Positions 5,295 to 10,082 of a stretch of DNA of 10,082 nucleotides are shown here, piece after piece. The notes under the pieces are model-generated. The model was not told where the DNA came from. It saw nothing but the letters and a program-made list of their open reading frames with translations, and did no database searches. Positions within the stretch are counted from its first letter, which is position 1. Each line of letters begins with the position of its first letter. Position numbers and translations under genes: made by a program. The stretch is from Candidatus Omnitrophota bacterium. GTDB lineage: Bacteria > Omnitrophota > Koll11 > Duberdicusellales > 4484-171. The stretch is taken from assembly GCA_021735115.1 (NCBI GenBank), contig JAIPHQ010000015.1, positions 1 through 10,082 of the forward strand, read 5' to 3'.

Positions 5295-7083
5295 AATTAC
5301 ACTTCCTTTAGCTGTTGACAAAAAGTTTGACTATAAAATACCTTCTGGAGAAAACCTAAAGACGGGGATGAGAGTATTGGTTAATTTTAATAAACAAAAA
5401 AAGATCGGTATAGTTAGCTCATTATCTAATCAAACAAAAATTGATAAATTAAAATCAATAGATAAAATTCTTGACTTAAGCCCTGTATTAAAAAGTAATC
5501 ATTTTGCTTTTGCCCGAGAACTTGCTAATTATTACCCTTACCCTAGCTCAAAATTCTTATTCATGATGCTTCCGCCACAGTTACGAAAAATAAACAAAGA
5601 AAAAATAAATATAAACTTAGAAGATAATCAGAAAAATTATAAGGAAAAAAAAGTAGAATTTGTCAAATCAGATTTTCTTTATAGGCGTTATTCGATTTGG
5701 AAAAAAGAGATTAAAGAAACTCTCAAAAAAGGTTCTGTTATTATTTGCCTACCTCAACTTGCTTTTTTGAAAAAAGTAAGTGCATTACTTAAAGAAGATT
5801 TTACCCAAGAAATATTTGAATTTTTTAGTAAACAAACAGACAAAAACCTCCTAAATGCTTGGGTGAAGTCAAGACAAAAATCTTTAATTTTAGGAACGCG
5901 TTCTGCTCTTTTTTATTTTCCTCAAGATACTAAATTAATTATAATCGAAGAAGAAGCTAGTCCATATTATTTTCAAGAAGTACAGCCTTTTTATCATCTC
6001 CGCAAAGCATCTCTGATCCTAACCAAGCAACTAAAAAATAAATTAATATTTGCAGGTAATTACCCTTCGCTATATACATATAAGAAGATCAAAGAGGAGA
6101 AAATAAAACTAATCAATTTTGGCAAAACAAAAAAAAATTCAAAAAAAATAGAAGTAATCAACCGCAACAACTTCACACAATACAAACACATAAATCCAAT
6201 CCTGATAGAACTAATTCGTAAGACTCTCTCAGAAAAAAAGAAAGGAGTAATTATTTGGAATAAAAAAAATTTTTGGCGGATAATTTGCTGTAGCAATTGT
6301 AATTATGTTTTACGCTGCAAACATTGTTCAAGTTTTCTTCAACAAAAAGAAAAAAATAAAAATGAGCTATTATGTCCTTACTGTCAAAAAGAATTTACTT
6401 ATCCGGAAATTTGCCCAGAATGCAAAAAGGGTTATCTTAAAGGAAAGGGGATGGGAATCGGAAAACTCGAAGAAATATTAGCTAAATTTTTCCCAGAAAT
6501 AAAATTAGGAAATATCGAAACTTATAATGGCAAAGCTCAACTTATTCTTTCTACATCTAAAATCCTAAATATTCTTTACCAAAAACAAGTTTTTGATACA
6601 GGGTTCATCCTAGATGCCGACTCTTATCTTAATCAGTTTGACTATGACCTTACCTTTAAAACCTTTATCTATCTTAGGAGTTTATCTTTATTGTTTAGAG
6701 AAAAATTATTTGTTTTTTCAAGCCGTCCTAACTACTATCTATTTGAGTATTTAAATAAAGAATGGGATAAATTTTATAACAAAGAATTGCAATTAAGAAA
6801 TCAAATGAAATTACCTCCTTTTGTAAAAATAATAAAGATAATTATTAGGCATAATGATCAAAAGAAATCTTTAAAAAATGGAAAAAAATTATACAATATA
6901 CTAAAGGAAAAAAATTATGACACCTTCGGCCCTTTTGAAGAATCGCCTCATAAATTAAGAGGAAAATATCGTTACAGTTTGATAACTAAGCTTAAAAACA
7001 AAACTGATTCTGATCAGCCAATTTACTTTGAGCTTAATAAAATAAAGAGAAAAGGAATCCAATCAGCAGTAATATTAAGTTAG
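5278..7083 (+). CDS. priA: PriA-like primosomal protein N' with degenerate helicase motifs
   Basis: PriA recognises stalled replication forks and reloads the replicative helicase. This 601-residue protein keeps the overall plan. The N-terminal 3'-DNA-end-binding domain (about 1-100) contains LPLAVDKKFDYKIPSG and GMRVLVNF. A helicase-like core contains GTRSALF (206-212). The cysteine domain has all eight cysteines (C338, C341, C347, C350, C366, C369, C379, C382) and is followed by a C-terminal domain. The ATPase motifs are gone. The Walker A region (about 129-137) lacks GxxGxGKT, Walker B DEEH reads EEEA (224-227), GSATPS reads AGNYPS (259-264), and the arginine-rich motif VI after LDAD (445-448) is absent. 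It is also shorter than typical PriA (650-800 residues). It probably binds forks and partners without unwinding, as proposed for actinobacterial PriA-like proteins. The reading frame is intact, which argues against decay. Confidence 0.85.
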   Translation: MQKIAKITLPLAVDKKFDYKIPSGENLKTGMRVLVNFNKQKKIGIVSSLSNQTKIDKLKSIDKILDLSPVLKSNHFAFARELANYYPYPSSKFLFMMLPPQLRKINKEKININLEDNQKNYKEKKVEFVKSDFLYRRYSIWKKEIKETLKKGSVIICLPQLAFLKKVSALLKEDFTQEIFEFFSKQTDKNLLNAWVKSRQKSLILGTRSALFYFPQDTKLIIIEEEASPYYFQEVQPFYHLRKASLILTKQLKNKLIFAGNYPSLYTYKKIKEEKIKLINFGKTKKNSKKIEVINRNNFTQYKHINPILIELIRKTLSEKKKGVIIWNKKNFWRIICCSNCNYVLRCKHCSSFLQQKEKNKNELLCPYCQKEFTYPEICPECKKGYLKGKGMGIGKLEEILAKFFPEIKLGNIETYNGKAQLILSTSKILNILYQKQVFDTGFILDADSYLNQFDYDLTFKTFIYLRSLSLLFREKLFVFSSRPNYYLFEYLNKEWDKFYNKELQLRNQMKLPPFVKIIKIIIRHNDQKKSLKNGKKLYNILKEKNYDTFGPFEESPHKLRGKYRYSLITKLKNKTDSDQPIYFELNKIKRKGIQSAVILS

Positions 7084-7095
7084 GTATAATAGATT

Positions 7096-8049
7096 ATGGA
7101 TAAAATTGTTTATTTTGGTAGTTCTAATTTTTCAAAAAAAATACTACAAGCTCTTATCGAAGCTAAGATTAAACCTGTATTGGTTATAACCAAACCCGAT
7201 GCCCCTAAAGGAAGAGGATTAAAACTTTATCAGACTCAAGTAGCTAAACTTTCTCAAGATAATAAGATAAAAGTTATAAAGCCTGACAATTTAGGTGAGG
7301 CTAGATTTTTAGACAAGATATCTAAAATTAAACCTAACTATCTAGTTGTTGCTGATTATGGAAAAATCATTCCAAATGAATTGCTGTCGGTGCCAAAAAT
7401 TTTGCCCCTGGGAATTCACCCCTCACTGCTACCACTCTATAGAGGCCCGGCACCAATCGAAAGAACTCTAATCAATGGCGAAACAATAACTGGTGTAACC
7501 ATTTTTAAGCTAGATAAAGGCATAGACACCGGCCCTATGATTTTACAAAAAAAAATAAAAATTGATTCAAACGACACCTATTTTACTCTTTCAAAAAAAT
7601 TAGCTAACTTAGGCACAGAGGCTCTCATTGAAGTTTTTTACCAGATCAAGGACAACTTTCCAAACATGGAGAAACAAGATGAAAAAAAGGCTACCTTTGC
7701 ATCTAAACTATCTAAGCAAGATGGAAAAATCAATTGGGAAAACAATGCAGAAAAAATAAAAAATTTGATCAGAGCAACCTTAAATTGGCCTACCGCCTAC
7801 ACTTACTACAACAACAAAATACTAAAGATAACCGAAGCAGAAAACTTAAAAGACAAAAACAAACAAAATCCCGCAACAATCACAAAAGTAGATAAAAATG
7901 GAATCTATGTAGCGACAAGTTCTGGGGTATTAAAAATAAAAAAAGTAAAACCTGAAGGAAAAAATGAAATGCCTGCATGGTCTTTTGTTTGCGGACACAG
8001 AATAAAAGAAGGAGACAAATTCGGGAATATCCAAAGTCCAAAGTCCTAA
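7096..8049 (+). CDS. fmt: Methionyl-tRNA formyltransferase
   Basis: Fmt transfers a formyl group from 10-formyltetrahydrofolate to methionyl-initiator tRNA. The 317-residue protein is of normal length. The N-terminal formyltransferase domain has VYFGSSNFS, KPDAPKGRG and the active-site block IHPSLLP-x-YRGPAPI with GVTIFKLDKGIDTGPM. The C-terminal tRNA-binding domain runs from about residue 210 and ends in GHRIKEGDKFG. The catalytic His108 and Asp144 are present, but the usual Asn of the Asn-x-His motif is Gly106. The last residues, IQSPKS, and the TAA stop are encoded by a tandem seven-base repeat. The gene starts 12 bases after priA. A TATAAT lies five bases before the ATG and no convincing Shine-Dalgarno sequence is present. 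Confidence 0.93.
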   Translation: MDKIVYFGSSNFSKKILQALIEAKIKPVLVITKPDAPKGRGLKLYQTQVAKLSQDNKIKVIKPDNLGEARFLDKISKIKPNYLVVADYGKIIPNELLSVPKILPLGIHPSLLPLYRGPAPIERTLINGETITGVTIFKLDKGIDTGPMILQKKIKIDSNDTYFTLSKKLANLGTEALIEVFYQIKDNFPNMEKQDEKKATFASKLSKQDGKINWENNAEKIKNLIRATLNWPTAYTYYNNKILKITEAENLKDKNKQNPATITKVDKNGIYVATSSGVLKIKKVKPEGKNEMPAWSFVCGHRIKEGDKFGNIQSPKS

Positions 8050-8057
8050 GTCCTAAG
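8030..8057 (-). repeat. Tandem seven-base repeat, four units, opposite orientation to 2944-2975
   Basis: On the + strand the units are TCCAAAG, TCCAAAG, TCCTAAG and TCCTAAG; on the - strand they read CTTAGGA twice then CTTTGGA twice. CTTTGGA is exactly the unit found at 2944 and 2965. The repeat covers the last codons of fmt, provides its TAA stop (8047-8049) and extends eight bases beyond. Confidence 0.85.
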
Positions 8058-8188
8058 TTAAAAAAGGTCAGGAGGTGGTTTTTAGGCATTTTTCTGTGTT
8101 CCCAGTTAATTAGTATAGGGAAAAATCATACTGGCGCGAAGAAAATTTTGTTTCTTGAGTTTATTTACAAACAGAGAAATTTAATAAT
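8050..8188. other. 139-base intergenic region between fmt and the acylphosphatase gene
   Basis: This is the longest gap in the window and begins with the end of the tandem repeat. It contains a perfect Shine-Dalgarno-like AGGAGGTG (8070-8077) with no ATG, GTG or TTG start at a proper distance. I see no convincing hairpin terminator and no promoter with both boxes at good spacing. One frame stays open through the gap and ends in a TGA that overlaps the acylphosphatase ATG (8189-8192), but its only upstream ATG (7977) lies inside fmt in another frame. Confidence 0.5.
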
Positions 8189-8461
8189 ATGAGAAAACAA
8201 TATCACTTATTTTTTTCCGGAACTGTTCAAGGAGTTGGTTTTCGTTTTACCACCCGAGCTTTAGCCCAAAAACACAAAGTTAAAGGCTGGGTCAAAAACT
8301 TATCTGACCAACGAGTTGAAATTATTGCTGAAGCAGAAAGAGACAACATAGATAAATTTATCTCAGAACTCAAAGAAAGATTCAAACATAACATATCTGA
8401 TATTGAAAAAAGTGAGAATAAGCCCACACAACACTACCAAGACTTTAGAGTAACTTTTTAA
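8189..8461 (+). CDS. acyP: Acylphosphatase
   Basis: Acylphosphatases are small cytoplasmic enzymes that hydrolyse carboxyl-phosphate bonds such as those in acetyl phosphate or 1,3-bisphosphoglycerate. The 90-residue protein is exactly family length and has both signatures: GTVQGVGFR with the phosphate-binding loop and catalytic R19, and GWVKNLSDQRVE with catalytic N37. The usual Asp-Gly after the second motif's Asn-Leu-x reads Asp-Gln here (SDQRVE for the common PDGRVE), a conservative loop change. Only a weak AGAG precedes the ATG at moderate distance. It lies 139 bases after fmt and 19 bases before ligA. Its physiological role is generally unclear, and nothing in the neighbourhood specifies one. 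Confidence 0.92.
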   Translation: MRKQYHLFFSGTVQGVGFRFTTRALAQKHKVKGWVKNLSDQRVEIIAEAERDNIDKFISELKERFKHNISDIEKSENKPTQHYQDFRVTF

Positions 8462-8480
8462 CAATTAAATTAAAAATTAA

Positions 8481-10082
8481 ATGACACCAAATAAAACCAA
8501 ATCACAAATTTTAAAATTACGTGAAAAAATTAGAGAAGCTGACTACCACTACTATGTACAAAATGACCCTCAGATATCTGATAAAGAATACGATGACCTG
8601 CTAAAAAGTTTAAAATCTCTAGAAAAAAAACACCCTAACTTAATAACTCCTGATTCTCCCACCCAACGTGTAAGCGGTGGATTAATAAAAGAGTTTCCGG
8701 CAATAAAACATAAAACAAAGATGCTCTCTTTAGATAATACTTATTCTATTGAAGAATTAAAAGAATGGGAGAAAAGAATGAAAAGGGCTTTAAAAAAAGA
8801 TATAAATTTTAGCTATATCTGTGAATTAAAAATTGATGGCATTAGCTGCTCGCTTAACTATAAAAACGGCCATCTAACCAGAGGCCTAACCCGGGGTGAT
8901 GGCCAAAAAGGAGAGGATGTAACCTCTAATATAAAAACTATTCATTCAATTCCCTTAAAGCTGCGCAAAAATTACCCCAAAAACTTAGAAGTCAGAGGAG
9001 AGGTCTATATCAGTAAAAACGATTTTGAAAAATTGAATGATCAACGCTTGAAAAACGGTAAAAATCCTTTTGCTAATCCCAGAAATGCTGCTGGAGGCTC
9101 ACTTAAACTTCTTGATCCAAATTTAGTTGCCAAAAGAAACCTTAAGTGCTTCATTCATTCTTTTGGTTGGGTGGAAAATTATAATTTTGATTCACAACAA
9201 GAGTTTTTTGAAAAAATCACTAAATGGGGTTTAAGGACCCAAAAAGAAAATAAGCTTTGTGAAAACTTAACCCAAGTTATTAACTATTGTAAAACTTTTC
9301 AGCAAAAACGCGATAGCCTTGATTATGAAGCAGACGGAGTAGTAGTTAAAATCAATAACCTAGATTTACAAAAAAAATTAGGCTCTACTCAAAAATCACC
9401 ACGTTGGGCGGTAGCTTATAAATTCCCAGCTATAAGAAAAACCACTAAAATAAAAAAAATAGAGTTCGGAGTAGGCCGAACTGGAATCATTACTCCAGTT
9501 GCAATCTTAAAACCTATCCGTTGTGGAGGAGCAACCATAAAACGAGCCACCTTACATAATTTTGATGAAGTAAAAAGGCTTGATGTAAAAATAGGTGATA
9601 CTGTTTTAATTGAACGAGCCGGAGACGTAATACCTAAAATCATTAAAGTTATCAACTCAAAGCGTAACGGTAAAGAAAAACCGATAACTGAACCAAAAAA
9701 ATGTCCAATCTGTAAAGGAGCCGTAGAAAAAGAAGAAGTTTATCTTTTTTGTCTTAACCCAAATTGCCCTAGCAAACTTAAGCGTTCTTTAGTTCATTTT
9801 GCCAGCCGCGGCGCAATGGATATAGAAGGAATGGGGGAAAGCATAATTGAAGAGTTAGTCAACCGAAAACTTATTTACAACATTTCAGATATATACAAGC
9901 TAACCAAAAAAGAGTTACTCGCTTTGCCGCTATTTAAAGAAAAAAAAGCAAATAATATAATAAAATCGATATCAAGAAGTAAAAACCAATCTTTAAGTAA
10001 TCTTTTATTTGGGCTGGGTATTCCTCACATTGGGAAAAAAGCTGGCAATACCTTAGCCAACCATTTCAAATCTCTTGATAAA
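8481..10082 (+). CDS. ligA: NAD-dependent DNA ligase LigA (3' partial)
   Basis: LigA seals nicks between Okazaki fragments and in repair, using NAD to adenylate itself. The frame is open from ATG 8481 to the window end (534 codons of about 660-680). The Ia domain has YHYYVQNDPQISDKEYD. The adenylation domain has the active-site CELKIDG with nucleophile K117, then TRGDGQKGEDVTSN, EVRGEVY, NPRNAAGGS and YEADGVVVK. The OB-fold includes FGVGRTGIITPVA. The zinc finger has all four cysteines (C408, C411, C424, C429), and the helix-hairpin-helix region starts with GMGESIIEELV. The end of the helix-hairpin-helix region and the BRCT domain lie beyond the window. No substitution of a key residue is seen. 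No Shine-Dalgarno sequence precedes the start; the preceding gap is purely AT-rich. Confidence 0.96.
   Translation, partial: MTPNKTKSQILKLREKIREADYHYYVQNDPQISDKEYDDLLKSLKSLEKKHPNLITPDSPTQRVSGGLIKEFPAIKHKTKMLSLDNTYSIEELKEWEKRMKRALKKDINFSYICELKIDGISCSLNYKNGHLTRGLTRGDGQKGEDVTSNIKTIHSIPLKLRKNYPKNLEVRGEVYISKNDFEKLNDQRLKNGKNPFANPRNAAGGSLKLLDPNLVAKRNLKCFIHSFGWVENYNFDSQQEFFEKITKWGLRTQKENKLCENLTQVINYCKTFQQKRDSLDYEADGVVVKINNLDLQKKLGSTQKSPRWAVAYKFPAIRKTTKIKKIEFGVGRTGIITPVAILKPIRCGGATIKRATLHNFDEVKRLDVKIGDTVLIERAGDVIPKIIKVINSKRNGKEKPITEPKKCPICKGAVEKEEVYLFCLNPNCPSKLKRSLVHFASRGAMDIEGMGESIIEELVNRKLIYNISDIYKLTKKELLALPLFKEKKANNIIKSISRSKNQSLSNLLFGLGIPHIGKKAGNTLANHFKSLDK

Noticed and set aside
6451..6471. GMGIGK in the PriA-like protein as a Walker A motif
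   Set aside because: It falls after the zinc domain, where normal PriA has a GLGPGTE-type segment. It is not in the P-loop position and lacks the GKT/S ending.
7977..8192. Open frame overlapping the fmt end and the intergenic gap as a real 71-residue gene
   Set aside because: Its only ATG is inside fmt in another frame, and the N-terminal half is a shadow of fmt and the tandem repeat. Only the gap portion is kept, as a low-interest observation.
9416..9655. Antisense open frame inside ligA
   Set aside because: Lies wholly within the confident LigA OB-fold region and shows no recognisable protein.
1..10082. CRISPR array, insertion sequence, toxin-antitoxin or defence system
   Set aside because: No regularly spaced direct repeats with spacers, no transposase, nuclease or effector-like gene was found. 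All confident genes are housekeeping or envelope-related.

Overview
The window is about 10 kb of AT-rich bacterial DNA in which every supported gene lies on the + strand. It is packed like one or two operons: neighbouring genes overlap by 4, 8 or 17 bases or sit 12 to 139 bases apart. The content is mostly housekeeping: rRNA and tRNA modification, initiator-tRNA formylation, replication and repair. A GmhB-type heptose bisphosphate phosphatase and a MGDG-synthase/UgtP-like glycosyltransferase suggest a cell with a glycosylated envelope, probably diderm. The base composition, the PilX/GspK-like protein and the winged-helix DUF2582 protein would suit an uncultivated lineage such as Omnitrophota. 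That placement is a guess from gene style, not something the sequence proves.

Layout. Positions 1-739 hold the zinc-ribbon tail of an unknown protein, a DUF2582 winged-helix protein and a short PilX/GspK-like membrane-anchored protein. Positions 750-862 hold a near-consensus sigma-70-type promoter and a tRNA-Ala(CGC). Positions 951-2935 hold rsmE and mtaB, which overlap by 4 bases. Positions 2979-8049 hold an RluB/RsuA-family pseudouridine synthase, gmhB, a glycosyltransferase, a PriA-like protein whose helicase motifs are lost, and fmt. Positions 8189-10082 hold an acylphosphatase and the first 534 codons of NAD-dependent DNA ligase ligA, which runs off the end.

Functional links. RsmE (16S rRNA), MtaB (tRNA position 37), the pseudouridine synthase (rRNA) and Fmt (initiator tRNA) all serve translation. 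PriA and LigA serve replication and repair. GmhB and the glycosyltransferase serve envelope synthesis. This looks like a mixed housekeeping operon rather than a dedicated pathway.

The unusual content is repetitive. Two GC-rich 28-base palindromes, plus a third half copy, lie inside rsmE and are translated in frame. The two full copies differ by a compensatory base-pair change. A second family, a seven-base tandem repeat (unit CTTTGGA and variants), occurs in opposite orientations just before the pseudouridine synthase gene and across the stop codon of fmt. I found no CRISPR array, complete insertion sequence, defence system or clear intrinsic terminator. No stretch longer than 300 bases lacks a gene.
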